A DNA stretch of 64,000 nt from Paraspadella gotoi (GCA_051294375.1 CM119264.1:25112051-25176050); one strand, 5' to 3'. Counted from the first letter of the stretch, positions 44,561 through 55,982 are shown. The notes: generated by a model not told the origin, from the sequence alone. A program made the numbers and translations.

Positions 44561-45827
44561 ATGGGATTTCCCAACTTAATCAACGTTTGTCTCTTCTTTC
44601 TCGCGCTCAACGTGTTTTCTTTCGTCGAATGCAATCAAGAAAAGGAATTGTACGACTCCATTCTCGGTAAATAGATCGAGCGACACCTTAAGACGTCACA
44701 AATTTAAACAAAACGACACAACACAACGTTATTTTACTTGAATCTCATTCCTCGATATATTCAGGATACAAGTCGACCTACAACAAGCTGTCTCGTCCCG
44801 TCTCGACCCCGAAAGAAGTTCTCTGGATCAAACTGTCCCTCAAGTTGATGAGCATCGCGGATCTTAATGAAAAGGTGAGGTGGAACAAATAAAGTTACAT
44901 CCGGGTGGAGACATAGAGTGATTGGTGAGGGATCGTTAAGTAAATTGTTTGGTACAGATTCAGAAGGCAAAGTTAAGTATGTCAATTGTAAAGTGTTATC
45001 GCAGGCATTGGGTACTTCAGAGATTAAAAAATCACATCGTTGGGGGGTTCAACTTAGTTTTAAATATATTTTGAATTTCGCCAACAACTCATTGATTAGT
45101 TCCCTTCGATGACTTTGATTGTCTCACATTTCTTATTCAGGACCAAATCATGACCTCGTCCTTCTGGGTTCACCAAGAGTGGAACGATTCCTCCCTCAGT
45201 TGGAGACCAGAAGATTTCGGTGGAATCGACAGCATCAAAGTTCCGGCTGACGACGTGTGGAAACCCGACATGGGTGAGTTGGTGGGGAAAGGGGTGAGCT
45301 GAGGTGGGGATAGAGAAGGGGTAAGGTGTGGTGGGGTTAGGGAAGAGTGGAGGTGTGCATAGGGAAGGGGTGAGGTGTGGTGGGGATAGGGAAGGGGTGA
45401 GGTGGGGCATTCGTAAATGCAAAATCCTTAATTTAGAAAAGCGAAGATGAGGTTTAGGAGAGAACAACGAAAACAAGTAGCAGGTTAAGGGAGCGAGGCA
45501 CAAGAGAAGAATTGGGTTTGAAGTCCTACTTGACTTTAGCTAACTTTAATATTTAATTAAGTGGTAGCATTATATATATATTAAATGTTTTGTTTTGTTT
45601 TGTTTTGTTCACAAACAACGATTTTGTTTTTATTAATCAAAATAAAAACAAATTCTTCATTTAATGCCATTATCAATCGCAACGAAAAGATACGATAGGA
45701 CTTTTCCTTCAAATCTTTTACTTATACTTTTCAGTGTTGTACAACAACGCTGACGGATCCTACGAGATCGTCATTCTCACTCACGTCCAGGTCCGAACTA
45801 AGCGTCCCTTAGCCAGAAAACAGCAAC

Positions 45828-45896
<69 letters not shown>

Positions 45897-48222
45897 GTCC
45901 ACTCGACGGGTCTGATAGAGTGGGACGCGCCCACCGTCTACATTTCCTCCTGCGACATCGCGATGGAAAACTTTCCGTTTGACGAGCAACAGTGTTGGAT
46001 GAAGACCGGATCGTGGACCTTCGATGGATTCCAGGTCAAGTGGACAGACGGACAGGAGAGACAGAAAGATTGGTGACAGAAAAAAATACTAATCGATCTG
46101 TCCCAGCGGCTTCGCGAATAAAAAAAAAACATTTAAATACAATTGATTTAATTTAAATTTAAAAAAATCGTAAGGGTAGTTGTAAAGATATGAATATTTT
46201 AAAATTGACAAAAGTATTTTCGACATTCGCTTTCAGTGCTGATTAAATGTGATAAGATCGTTTGGTTTTAAAAATAAAGATATCATATAAAACTGTAAGA
46301 ACTTCTGGATCCAAGTAAATACATTTTTATCACAGTACTAAATCACTTTATTTATTTGTAAAGTGACAGTACGCTTGAGACACTATATATATATGGTGAT
46401 TTTTTGAAATAAAGTGGCGCGATATTTTTCACACAACTGTTTATGGATTTAGTTACTTTATTACAGGATCTTTTATTATCTATATATATACATGTCAAAT
46501 ACATAGTATATATTTTTTAATTAATTTATTTTTACTTTGCTAAACCTCCTTAATCATTTTTTCATTGTTTCAACAGACGTCGAGAGCGATTGAGTGTCAG
46601 ACTAAAGTTTTTGTATTTAAACCACTAACTAAACTTATCCTCTTCCCCCCCTTCCCTCTCTCCCAGGTGGACTACAGTCACACCAAATTCCCGGCAGGGT
46701 CGATGCCCGCAGGAGAAATCATCCTAGACGCTATCGATCTCTCTGAATATTCGTCCTCCGGCGCCTGGGATCTCATGAACGTCACCGCGCGAAAGACTTA
46801 CTTTTATTACCCCTGCTGTCCGGAGCCTTACCCCGACATCACTTTCTACATAACGTATGGAATTTTTTAGAGGGGAGGAGTGGGGATTTTAAAAGATATA
46901 AGTTTTATTCGCTTTAACATTTTTTTCATTGATTAAAATATTTAGAATCAGAAGAAAGACGCTGTACTACGCGGTGAACCTCATCATTCCTTGCATCGGA
47001 ATCGCGTTACTTACCTCTCTGGTCTTTTACTTACCTACCGACGGCGGTAAGATAATTTTTGCTTGTATTTTTGCTTACTCGTTGCTTTCTTTTCATTTCT
47101 TTATTTCTGTCTTTTTTTTAATTTATTTCTTTTCTTTTCATCCTTCACCCCATCCGAATCCCTTTAGGCGAGCGAGTGGGACTCGGCATCAACATCCTGC
47201 TGGCGTTGATGGTGTTCCTGGTGCTACTGGCGGACAACACTCCGCCGACCTCCATCGCCATCCCGCTGATCACTCGCTATCTGGTGCTGGTCATGCTGCT
47301 TTGCACTCTCGCTCTTTGCCTCACCATCTTCACCTGTAATCTGCACTTGAGATCCGGGTGAGACGGTGATGGGTGGTGGCGATATTGACCAGCGATACCG
47401 ATGATCGTCAGTAACGATTTGTCTATGACAGGGAAACTCACTCTCTTCCCAATTGGATGCGATTTCTCTTCATCGATTTCTTCCCCAAATTTTTGGGCAT
47501 CAAACCGAGAAGCGAGGAGGAGGAGGAGCAAGAGGGAGGAGGAGAGGGAGATGCGGCCAAGCCGAAGTCCATTCTGAAACCTGGAACAGGTTAATCGATG
47601 TTTAAATACAATTTATGAATTCAATAGTTGAAAATGTATAGCTCATTGTGTAATCTGTATTTAATCCAAACGTCATATTATTAGGTATCGCTATTCGGTA
47701 TTGACATAAAACTTAAATACTATGAAAAAAACTAAAGCGAATTAATGACGATTTGAAAACTTTAAAAACTTTTCACGCTGTGACTTTTGTTTAGGATCCA
47801 AGTACCCTCCCATTTTGGAAGGCATTCTTGAGGACATCTCGTTTATCGCCAACGACTACAGAGAAAACGGTAACAAATGAACAGCCATTGCTTCACTTCA
47901 TTCTTTAAACTTATTTTAAATTTTTTATAAAAAATTAAGATTTAAATCCTTAATAATGGGTTTACACTTTACATAATAGCATAAACAGGTTCGTTGACAA
48001 ATGATATTAACTTTTCTTTTGTCTTTTTAGTTTGAATTAAAATTTATATAATTTCTGTATTTTTTAGGAAAAGCTGGCGACGATGTATCGGACTGGCAAT
48101 ATGTTGCTATGGTGATGGACCGAGTTTTCTTCATTTTGTTTACTTTGGTTGGTTTCTCCTCAACAGTTGTTCTGTTCACTAACATTCCGACCCTGTGGGA
48201 CGGCGCAAAGCCCATCGGTTAA
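44561..48222 (+). CDS. Nicotinic acetylcholine receptor alpha-type subunit
   Basis: Eleven exons: 44561-44666, 44765-44874, 45141-45273, 45735-45790, 45897-46034, 46667-46854, 46946-47046, 47168-47357, 47432-47589, 47795-47869, 48068-48222. All introns are GT-AG and phases agree, giving 469 aa. The subunit would form an acetylcholine-gated cation channel in the plasma membrane. Seen: signal peptide (about 1-24); FWVHQEW (loop D); WKPDM and [11 protein letters not shown] (loop A); a Cys-loop with 13 residues between cysteines; GSWTF (loop B); YYPCCPEPY (loop C, whose vicinal cysteines define alpha subunits). Four membrane helices follow: M1 (NLIIPC), M2 after GER, M3, and M4 near the C-terminus. 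The M3-M4 loop is short and acidic, ending in a [11 protein letters not shown] amphipathic helix. NDS and NVT are potential N-glycosylation sites. M2 has unusual 2' Gly and 6' Asn. The subtype cannot be assigned. Confidence 0.93.
45835..45896 (+). repeat. (CT)n microsatellite serving as polypyrimidine tract
   Basis: CT run filling the 3' half of a 106-base intron and running directly into the CAG acceptor of receptor exon 5. Confidence 0.9.
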
Positions 48223-49121
48223 AGTGTTATTAAAATAGACTTTCTGCTAAAAGAAATTTTTAATTGTCTTGATTCATCACTATTATCCTCTTTTGGTTTA
48301 TTTGTTTTTTCAAACACTAGCGATTTTAAAATATTTTTGTTCTGACTTTGAGTGATACAATTTTTAAAAAAATGGTTCAATGTTTATGTATATAATTAAT
48401 TCATGACACGACAATAAAGATATACTTTTAAAGTCTAGAACTAAGGAGAAAAACAATTGTAAATTAGTATAATATGGCTCGGGACTGATAACTCAATACA
48501 GATCAAATTGGCTTTAACAAAAGTTTAAAAAAATTAGTAATGTTTCATTTGACAACACTTTGATTTGAAAACGATTGTGTTTCTTTTTTCAATAAACAAT
48601 AAGCCATCAATAAAAGTATTTTTTGTCAGCAATAAAATGATAAATACATGGAAGAAAGCGACCTAATAGTTTGACGCAATGATGATGGACAAATGTGGTG
48701 TACAATGGTGCAATGATGAAATAAATTAAAATATTGAAATTATGTAATGTATTAAAACTAATGATAGGATGATGCAATTATGATAGGACATCGTTTTACA
48801 TTTTTGAAAAATTCTATCAAAATTAATTTACCAAGCATCACTTAGTATAAGGATAAAATAAAACAGCATTCGGACAAGGTTGTGGTATAAAAATTAGCAC
48901 ATGTTAACAAAAGCAAACTCTTTTAGTGCTCTGCTTTATCCAAAAGCAATTGAAATGTTTACGTATGGATATAGAATAAATTTTACATCAGGTAACATGC
49001 ACTTTACAATCTAATTAAGGGTAATAACTTTGAAGCTAAAAGGATGTAGAACAACAATAGAAAACGTAACATTTTTTTTAAAAAACTGATAAGGACATGG
49101 ACAAATAAGCGAAGATCACAT
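48223..49121. other. Convergent 3' intergenic region
   Basis: AT-rich DNA between the receptor and BAZ2 stop codons. It should contain both 3' UTRs. No further gene is seen, and there is no long poly(A) tract directly after the BAZ2 stop. Confidence 0.6.
48413..48418 (+). terminator. Putative polyadenylation signal of the receptor gene
   Basis: AATAAA about 190 bases after the TAA stop; the first canonical hexamer downstream. On the opposite strand an AATAAA at 48297-48302 could serve the convergent BAZ2 gene, in which case the two 3' UTRs would overlap. Confidence 0.5.
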
Positions 49122-52100
49122 CTATGGATTTCCAGAGTAAATATTATTCACATCTTCATCAAAGATCTCTTTCCATCTTTGTTTAAAAAATGTGTCAAGA
49201 CTTTTTCCTGCTTTTCCAACGTCAGAATTGTCCTCATTAAAAGTTAGACAGTTTTCAAACACAAGCAGAACGTCGGCAGCAAAACTTGCATGAGTGTTAT
49301 AAGTATTTTCCAATAGCTTCTTCTGTATAAGACTAAAGTCCATGGCTTTCTTAATTATTTTTTTGTATTGTGGAAACACTTTAACATTGACAGGCTCTAA
49401 AAATGGCCATCCATCTTCATGAGTTTTTAATTCTTGCAATAGATCTTTGCATCTCGTTAAATTTGTTGTTTGGACATCTTCAACTTTTTCTACTTGTAAT
49501 GATATTTTTTGACTAGAGGAATCTCCTAGATCGAGCGTTTCTCTGGAGTATCTGGCGGAAGATCTATTTATCACGACATCACTATTGTCCTCATAAAATG
49601 TATCCTCTAAAATCTCGGAGTGAGTTGTTAACTTTTTACTTTTTTTTGAAGGGCTACATTTGAAAACTTGAGCACAATGGGAACAGTACCACCTACCTCT
49701 TGGTGCTTTTGTAACGGGAGGCTCTAAACAGTCTCCATGGAATGATAAGAGGCACATGTCACAACGTAGTAGATGCAAAGTTGATTTTCTGCCACACACA
49801 ACACATACAACTTCTCCCATTGCTTTACCAATGCATATGAAACAGTACCAATTTCCTTCAGGAATATTCTCGAGTGAAGGTTTGAAACAGTAGGTATGAA
49901 AACCCTTATCACAGCTGTCACACAGAAGTAACTGCGCTTCATTGTCATCGAGATGACAGAGTTGGCAGCTTGCTCTCATAATGCTTTTTTCCCATGCTAT
50001 GCATTGCGTCAGCTGATTCAAGCAGAGACCAACTTGGGAAACGGACTCTGCCGCGACTGTCGCATTTCTCCATCTCCTCAACCCTCTTGTTTCCCCTTCT
50101 TCGAGCTCCTCCTCTTCATCTTCATGTTTGGAAGCTTTACTACCAGGAGTATTCTGTCCAGAGTTTGTCTCGGATCCATTCTCATCTTTATTTTTGTCGT
50201 CACCATTAATACAAACCATGTTTTCATGAGACATCATGTAAACATTATGAACTGTGAGCTCCATATTTTTTCGTAACGGGGGCTTGAGGTATCTTCTCTC
50301 AATACATCTTTCTAAGAGCAATAGTTTTTCTTTAGCTTTCTCAAGCGGATTTTCAATTTTCATGATGAGGTTCATGGAAGCCTTACGAATATCACAAGAA
50401 GGAGGAATGTCATTCTTCATGGCTTTTTCTAAAATTTGAGATGGATTTTCCCGAGTCACTGTCTCAGCAACCACTTCAGTTTTGTTTTCACTAATTGCTT
50501 TTTGTTTCGAGCCATCCTTCCAAATTTCAGCTGTTAATGAAGTCATTGCTTTCAAATCGCTTATTTGTATATTAGCTGCAAAAATTCTCTCTTCCAATGC
50601 CTCAACCTCATGCAGCAATTGAACCTCCATTTGATGAGACAATGCAGGAGAGTAGAAACATGCAGGATCAGTGTCACTCTCATAATAGAATTTTCTTGAC
50701 CGTTTGCAAGTTCCATTTTCTATATCTTCTAGTTTACGTTTTTTAGGGAAACATTTTCTTATACCATCTTCCCATGGACCTGAGGATGGTTCAAAATCAA
50801 GAGTTTGTCGATATTTAGATTTGGTACAAAGCTCTATATGATGTTCATAAAATATTTCTAAGTTTTTCTGCAAAGGGTTTTCTCTCATACCGGATGAAAA
50901 GGTATTTTCTAGCAGCTTCTTGATGCTTTCAGGTTGACGAATGATCCACCAGCCTTCTTGATTTTCCTTTGGTATATCAAGGGCTTTTGCTTGTCTCAAT
51001 TGTACAAGAGCTTCTTTCTTTTTTTCAATGGCCACCTTTGTTTCTTCAATCTCTAAAGTTTCTTCCTGCTCTTCTCTGCTGTAACTGAGAGCTTCGGGAG
51101 CAAGAAAATCAAAATAATCAGTAGTAGACCTCCACCAATCAGGTTTTAAAAAATTGGAATCTTTAGTTGACATTGCCAATGAAATGTCAGCATTCTCTTC
51201 TAATTCACTGTCAGCAGTTCCGACAGTTGTACATGGGGGGCTTAATGTACAATTTTGAACATTAGATGACTTAATCAAACATGGTGTTGACTCAGACAGA
51301 GAAAACCAGCCAGTTTCAACATCCTCAGATTCTTGAGTTAAATATGAGCTATCTGGATCTATAACTGATGTTTCATCATCCCACATTTGCTCTAAGTTTT
51401 TAACTTCGATTTCTTTATTTTCATCACCATTAATGTTTTTAATAATTCCTTCAATTTCGTCTTCATCTTTTGAACTCGCTTGAACAAACACTCCACCACA
51501 GTGAGACAGAGCCCAGTATCGTCTTTTATATCGATCCATTCCAAGATCAAGACCTCTTACTGACTTTGCAGTTGCAAATAATTTCGCTGAATTTTTTGCT
51601 AATTGTTTTTCAGTTCTTCCTATTCTTTTCTCCAGCTGGTCTTGGTCCCATTGAAAAGCTTCATCTTCTTCTATGGGAATATTTGATATTCCAAAATTGT
51701 CAAAATTAGTATGAGATTTTCGTTGAGGAGTTATAATTGTTTTGCTTGCACTACTGGAGTCCTCTAGGTCAAGGTCTTCATCATCAAAGTCTTTTCGTTT
51801 CTTTTTTTGCTTTTTGCGAGTCTTAAAACCATCTTCATCTTCAATAAACCCATCAACTTCTTCATATTCATCATCTAAAAGGGCATTGTCATCTTCAGAT
51901 TCTTCTTCCTCTTCTTCATCAAATCCTTCCCTTTCTTCTTTTGCAAATTTCATTCGTTTTATTTTAGAAAACTTTTTATAATCATTTTCCAAGAGCCATT
52001 TTTCTTTCCGGCAGTTAGCCATTACATCCAAACTATTATCAATATGCTTAACTATGTTCTTGTTAATTAAAAGTTCATTGCATAAAAAAGAAAGGGTTTG

Positions 52101-55100
52101 CAACTTCAGTTCCGGTGTCATGGCTTGAAAAGGTTGCTTTTGCAAGGCTTTTGTGACGTCATTATCCTTGTGTGCATTTCTAATTTTAATAAAAATTCTT
52201 GAAATTTCTGACATAGATATGTCATCAAGTGGAACTTCAGTTATTCGCTGCCCCAAAATTGTAACAGCTTCCCTTGGATTAGGAAGCCCTGGCTCGTCCA
52301 TAGCAACTTGGAGCAAGTGCATGAGTAGATTATCAATTTCATCAGCACACTCAATGTCTTCATAGAACAGACCTTTTTGAAATGTTTTCATGCCGATGAT
52401 ATTATTTGGCAGTAGGCCGAGCACATCGGAAAAGTTATTTAAAAATTCGATTATCATTAACATATCTGAAAAAGCTTCTCCAGAGAGCTTTAATCCTTGA
52501 ATTCTTTCCAATTCTGGTAACTCGTGATTAGAAATATTTTCGGCTGTTGATGAATAATACCCACCACCCAAGTGTTTTTGCGATCGAGCTTGACTCACTA
52601 ATACCATGTCCTCCTTCAACATATTTAATTCATGAGCGAGTTCATTTTCAAGGCCCCTTAATTTTAACTTGAGCATTTTGCTTTGAGTTTCTATCCTTCT
52701 TCTATCCACTCTCATTTTGTCTTTCTCTTCCTGCTTTCTTCTAATCTCAATAGATTTTAAGATCAATATTTCTTTTCGTTTTTTCTCCCGCTCTTGAATT
52801 TTAAGCATCAGTTCTTGACGTCTTTGCCTTTCCTTTTCTTCTTGCGCTTGTTGTTGCAAGCTTTGTAGGTGCTGAGTTAGTTGATATGATTGATCCAGAG
52901 CTGGGGATTTCATCTCCGGATTAGCCTTCATTTTTTGCAAATGCTGTTGAAAAGAATGCATAAATGATTGAGGAATTTCGTGACTCTTCTCCTCCGTTTG
53001 GTTTTCAGTTTGCATACAGCTGAGTTGATTCTTGTTAAATGGAGTTACATTCTCAGAATAATAACTATTTTTAGAATTAATTTCAGGTTCCATGTTGTTG
53101 AGATGACTTCGCATATGTGAGGATGACAGGACACTTTTTAGTAATCTTTTTCCATACCTCCCTCGCCCATTGGTCAGTTCAATGATCTTAACTTTAATTT
53201 CATTTCCTTTTAATGAATAAAATTTTCGACCGTCAGTTTGACTGTAAAGAGTTTTGGAGTTTTCCAGTTTAAGCATCGAGCAGACTTCATTGTTCTGAGT
53301 ATCAACAAAATATTCCCCAAGTAAGTTTCTGGCGGAAAAACTGAAATTGTCGCGGCCGAGATCGGGTGAATTCACGTGAGACAAAAATTTCATCAAGTCA
53401 GAGTAAGAAACTAACTTGTTACCACAAGGTGTTATGTAATTTACCTCACCTTTAACAATTCCATTTTTTGCAATAGAGGTCAGCAAACACTCTCTCTTCC
53501 ATCCTTTCTGTAAAGGGACATTTAAAAGTTTCTCATCGACAAATATTCTTTTTTGTTTCACATTAGGCAAAACGTCATCGGAATCATTCAAGCCTTCTCT
53601 CGGGTGAATAGTATCAGCCTCTGATCCGGTCTCATCATCCTCAGTATCAGAAAAACTGGTGCAATTGTCATTCACGTTATTGCAAGAATTAGAGGTCGTA
53701 TAAGTACTTTTACTGAGATCAGTTTCACTCTTTGAAGAACTTTTACTATTAGTTTTCAGGTGATTTTGTATTATGTCTTGAAGAAGATTCCACTTTGGAT
53801 CGTAACTTTGATCGGACAAGTTTTTGGAAGCAGCTGCTGCTAACAAAGCGGCTGTAGCATGCGCCGCTGTTTGGGCAGTTTGAGACGAATGGTTAAGCTT
53901 AGAATGTTCCATCTGCATGAGAGACGCAGCCAACTGTTGGTAATTCATCTCGTTTTCAGGCTTTGGAAAATCGTGCGGAAAATGAGGCACGGGAGAGCTG
54001 ATCACTCGAAGTTTACCGTGTTTACTATTGGCCAAAGGATCGGCGAGAGAAAAAGGCTTATGCTGACCCTTTTTAAGCTTGGACGAGCCAGTTTTTTGTT
54101 GTCGTTGGCTCTGGGTCATCGATGAGGATGAGGAGGACGACGAGGTTGATCCGGTGGGAGAGGCGGCGGATTTTCGATTAATTCTCTTATGTTTCGAGTT
54201 TCTTGACGAATTCTGAGAAGTCACCGGGTAAATGTACCCTAATCCGCCAAACGGCACATTTTTGGGACCCCCGCTTATAGGAGGCGCTAATCCCTGCATC
54301 TCGGAGGGCGGTCCGACGGGTTTCCTCTGAGCAGGCGGTAGAACCAGGACTCGCGCCTGCTTCTCCTTCTCCAGGGCCGAGTTTTTTATCGAGAGATCTT
54401 CCGCCGACTCGGACGAATCTCGTTTCGCGATGCAAAGATCCAACGGTTGATCGCCCATTGCTTTGTTAAGGTCCTCTGGTGCTTTTATGTTCTTCGACTC
54501 GTTTTCCGGATTCCATAAGTTTATCTTTTTATTTCCAAGTTGCGACGCGGAAGAATAATAATGATGCTGCATCAGTAAAGATTTCGCGAGTTCACTCTTT
54601 CCACCCGGAGCGAAATTGGAGTGTTTTGGATGATGAGGCTTTGAAGTTTGATGAAGCGGATTCTTGCCATCTTTTGACGGCGTGGACCCTTTCGAAATAC
54701 TTCTGTTTTGAGGATTCTGGCAAACGGGCGGTAAAAACGTTCCAGCGGTTTTGATGGGCGATTTTGCGGCATCGTGCGATGGCGCTGAAAAAAGACCGTG
54801 AGACTGATATTCCTCGTTGTGATCGGACTTGTGACCGGCCAAACCATGCAGCGCCGAATGCTGAGCGAACGGAGATGCGTGATGCCTCGTTTCTTTCGAG
54901 TTCGCCGTGGAATCCAAACTCGGTTTTTTGTAAATCGAAGACGAGAATTCGGGAAATGATTTTCTCTCCGAGTGCAGACCGGGGAAATTTCCGACGGTGG
55001 AGTGCAGTTTGGCTACGGTCGTCGAGGAAACGGTTTTGGTGATGGAATGAGTCGTGTGAGTGATGGAACTCGATGCGGCCATCGTCGAGAGCGACGACGA

Positions 55101-55982
55101 TGTGCGCGAATGTTTCGTCGCGGCGATGGACGCGGAGACGCCATCACTTCCCCGAGAATATGCGGCGTCTTCGAAGGGCCTCTCTGACCTCTTCGAGCTT
55201 CCCTGCTCCTTGGAAGAACCGGATTCTTTAAGCTTTGAGGTATTGGAGTGAAGGAGCTCTTTAGTTTTTTGGAACACTTCCTCGAAGGAGGCCGAAGATG
55301 CGGGATTTGCCGAAGACCAGTCGACGCCGAGACTAGGGGGCGCGAAGAGCGGATTTTTGCCGACGCCGAAGTTCGCCGTCAACGCCGCTTGCTCCTGCAA
55401 CGCAGCCATGTACTGCGCGGCGGCGGCGTACTGCGCGGCAGCGAGTTGCTGATTGTGAAGAGGGTTTATCCCCAACAAAGGGTTGATTGCTTGCAGCGGG
55501 TGAGGCTGCATTTGGCTCCCGAGACTAGTCGGTAAGTTGTTAACCGAGGACGGGGAAGGGACGCCAAAGCCGGAATTACCGTGCTGCTGCAGGCGTTGGG
55601 AGAGGGAGGAGGCGTTGCTCGCGGCGGCGACTTGCTGCCACCACGCCGCCATCAATGTGCTCGATGGATTGTTCCAGTCGGCCGACGCCGGACTGGGCAG
55701 AGAGACGCCTGGACTGACGCTGGATGTCGACGCCGAGTAAGGAGGAAGGAAGGCGCTGGGATTTAAAGATGGTGGGAGGGGATGACCGAGGGCGCTGAGC
55801 GTCGACAGATATTCCGTCGCTTGAAGGGATTGCGGCGTCAGAGGAATCGGCGTCCCTCGAAGACCCGGCGCCGACGCCGACGCCGAGGCGGAGGAATTGC
55901 CGGAAGAATTCCGGCTCCGGACGCCGAGATGATTCGCGGATTCAGAAACGCCGTTGGCATTTCCGCGGGACGAAGAATTCAT
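49122..55982 (-). CDS. BAZ2: BAZ2-type bromodomain/PHD chromatin protein, single-exon ORF
   Basis: 2286 aa without interruption, against about 1900-2170 aa for vertebrate BAZ2A/B. These proteins are non-catalytic partners of ISWI remodellers in the nucleus. Domains in order: Ser/Ala-rich N-terminus (1-700); TAM/MBD-like domain (about 818-895, with RDNFSFSA); Gln/Arg coiled coil (about 1020-1140); DDT domain (about 1155-1222, with GLKLSGEAFSDMLMI); acidic stretch (about 1350-1400); WHIM motifs (DRYKRRYWALSHCGGVF near 1480-1500 and GWWIIRQPE near 1671); two C4HC3 PHD fingers (about 2005-2049 and 2058-2101); bromodomain (about 2174-2276) with WPF shelf near 2192 and acetyl-lysine-binding Asn (FNEDN) near 2248. 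The ATG at 55982 is chosen because the frame is open from there. The 5' 1.9 kb is much more GC-rich than the rest. The lack of introns is odd beside the heavily split neighbours. Confidence 0.93.
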   Translation of the reverse strand: MNSSSRGNANGVSESANHLGVRSRNSSGNSSASASASAPGLRGTPIPLTPQSLQATEYLSTLSALGHPLPPSLNPSAFLPPYSASTSSVSPGVSLPSPASADWNNPSSTLMAAWWQQVAAASNASSLSQRLQQHGNSGFGVPSPSSVNNLPTSLGSQMQPHPLQAINPLLGINPLHNQQLAAAQYAAAAQYMAALQEQAALTANFGVGKNPLFAPPSLGVDWSSANPASSASFEEVFQKTKELLHSNTSKLKESGSSKEQGSSKRSERPFEDAAYSRGSDGVSASIAATKHSRTSSSLSTMAASSSITHTTHSITKTVSSTTVAKLHSTVGNFPGLHSERKSFPEFSSSIYKKPSLDSTANSKETRHHASPFAQHSALHGLAGHKSDHNEEYQSHGLFSAPSHDAAKSPIKTAGTFLPPVCQNPQNRSISKGSTPSKDGKNPLHQTSKPHHPKHSNFAPGGKSELAKSLLMQHHYYSSASQLGNKKINLWNPENESKNIKAPEDLNKAMGDQPLDLCIAKRDSSESAEDLSIKNSALEKEKQARVLVLPPAQRKPVGPPSEMQGLAPPISGGPKNVPFGGLGYIYPVTSQNSSRNSKHKRINRKSAASPTGSTSSSSSSSSMTQSQRQQKTGSSKLKKGQHKPFSLADPLANSKHGKLRVISSPVPHFPHDFPKPENEMNYQQLAASLMQMEHSKLNHSSQTAQTAAHATAALLAAAASKNLSDQSYDPKWNLLQDIIQNHLKTNSKSSSKSETDLSKSTYTTSNSCNNVNDNCTSFSDTEDDETGSEADTIHPREGLNDSDDVLPNVKQKRIFVDEKLLNVPLQKGWKRECLLTSIAKNGIVKGEVNYITPCGNKLVSYSDLMKFLSHVNSPDLGRDNFSFSARNLLGEYFVDTQNNEVCSMLKLENSKTLYSQTDGRKFYSLKGNEIKVKIIELTNGRGRYGKRLLKSVLSSSHMRSHLNNMEPEINSKNSYYSENVTPFNKNQLSCMQTENQTEEKSHEIPQSFMHSFQQHLQKMKANPEMKSPALDQSYQLTQHLQSLQQQAQEEKERQRRQELMLKIQEREKKRKEILILKSIEIRRKQEEKDKMRVDRRRIETQSKMLKLKLRGLENELAHELNMLKEDMVLVSQARSQKHLGGGYYSSTAENISNHELPELERIQGLKLSGEAFSDMLMIIEFLNNFSDVLGLLPNNIIGMKTFQKGLFYEDIECADEIDNLLMHLLQVAMDEPGLPNPREAVTILGQRITEVPLDDISMSEISRIFIKIRNAHKDNDVTKALQKQPFQAMTPELKLQTLSFLCNELLINKNIVKHIDNSLDVMANCRKEKWLLENDYKKFSKIKRMKFAKEEREGFDEEEEEESEDDNALLDDEYEEVDGFIEDEDGFKTRKKQKKKRKDFDDEDLDLEDSSSASKTIITPQRKSHTNFDNFGISNIPIEEDEAFQWDQDQLEKRIGRTEKQLAKNSAKLFATAKSVRGLDLGMDRYKRRYWALSHCGGVFVQASSKDEDEIEGIIKNINGDENKEIEVKNLEQMWDDETSVIDPDSSYLTQESEDVETGWFSLSESTPCLIKSSNVQNCTLSPPCTTVGTADSELEENADISLAMSTKDSNFLKPDWWRSTTDYFDFLAPEALSYSREEQEETLEIEETKVAIEKKKEALVQLRQAKALDIPKENQEGWWIIRQPESIKKLLENTFSSGMRENPLQKNLEIFYEHHIELCTKSKYRQTLDFEPSSGPWEDGIRKCFPKKRKLEDIENGTCKRSRKFYYESDTDPACFYSPALSHQMEVQLLHEVEALEERIFAANIQISDLKAMTSLTAEIWKDGSKQKAISENKTEVVAETVTRENPSQILEKAMKNDIPPSCDIRKASMNLIMKIENPLEKAKEKLLLLERCIERRYLKPPLRKNMELTVHNVYMMSHENMVCINGDDKNKDENGSETNSGQNTPGSKASKHEDEEEELEEGETRGLRRWRNATVAAESVSQVGLCLNQLTQCIAWEKSIMRASCQLCHLDDNEAQLLLCDSCDKGFHTYCFKPSLENIPEGNWYCFICIGKAMGEVVCVVCGRKSTLHLLRCDMCLLSFHGDCLEPPVTKAPRGRWYCSHCAQVFKCSPSKKSKKLTTHSEILEDTFYEDNSDVVINRSSARYSRETLDLGDSSSQKISLQVEKVEDVQTTNLTRCKDLLQELKTHEDGWPFLEPVNVKVFPQYKKIIKKAMDFSLIQKKLLENTYNTHASFAADVLLVFENCLTFNEDNSDVGKAGKSLDTFFKQRWKEIFDEDVNNIYSGNP

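Noticed and set aside
45734-45982. Frame reading through receptor exon 4 into a Ser-Leu repeat
   Set aside because: It crosses the CT microsatellite intron and leaves the receptor frame afterwards. Splicing 45790 to 45897 restores the conserved Cys-loop.
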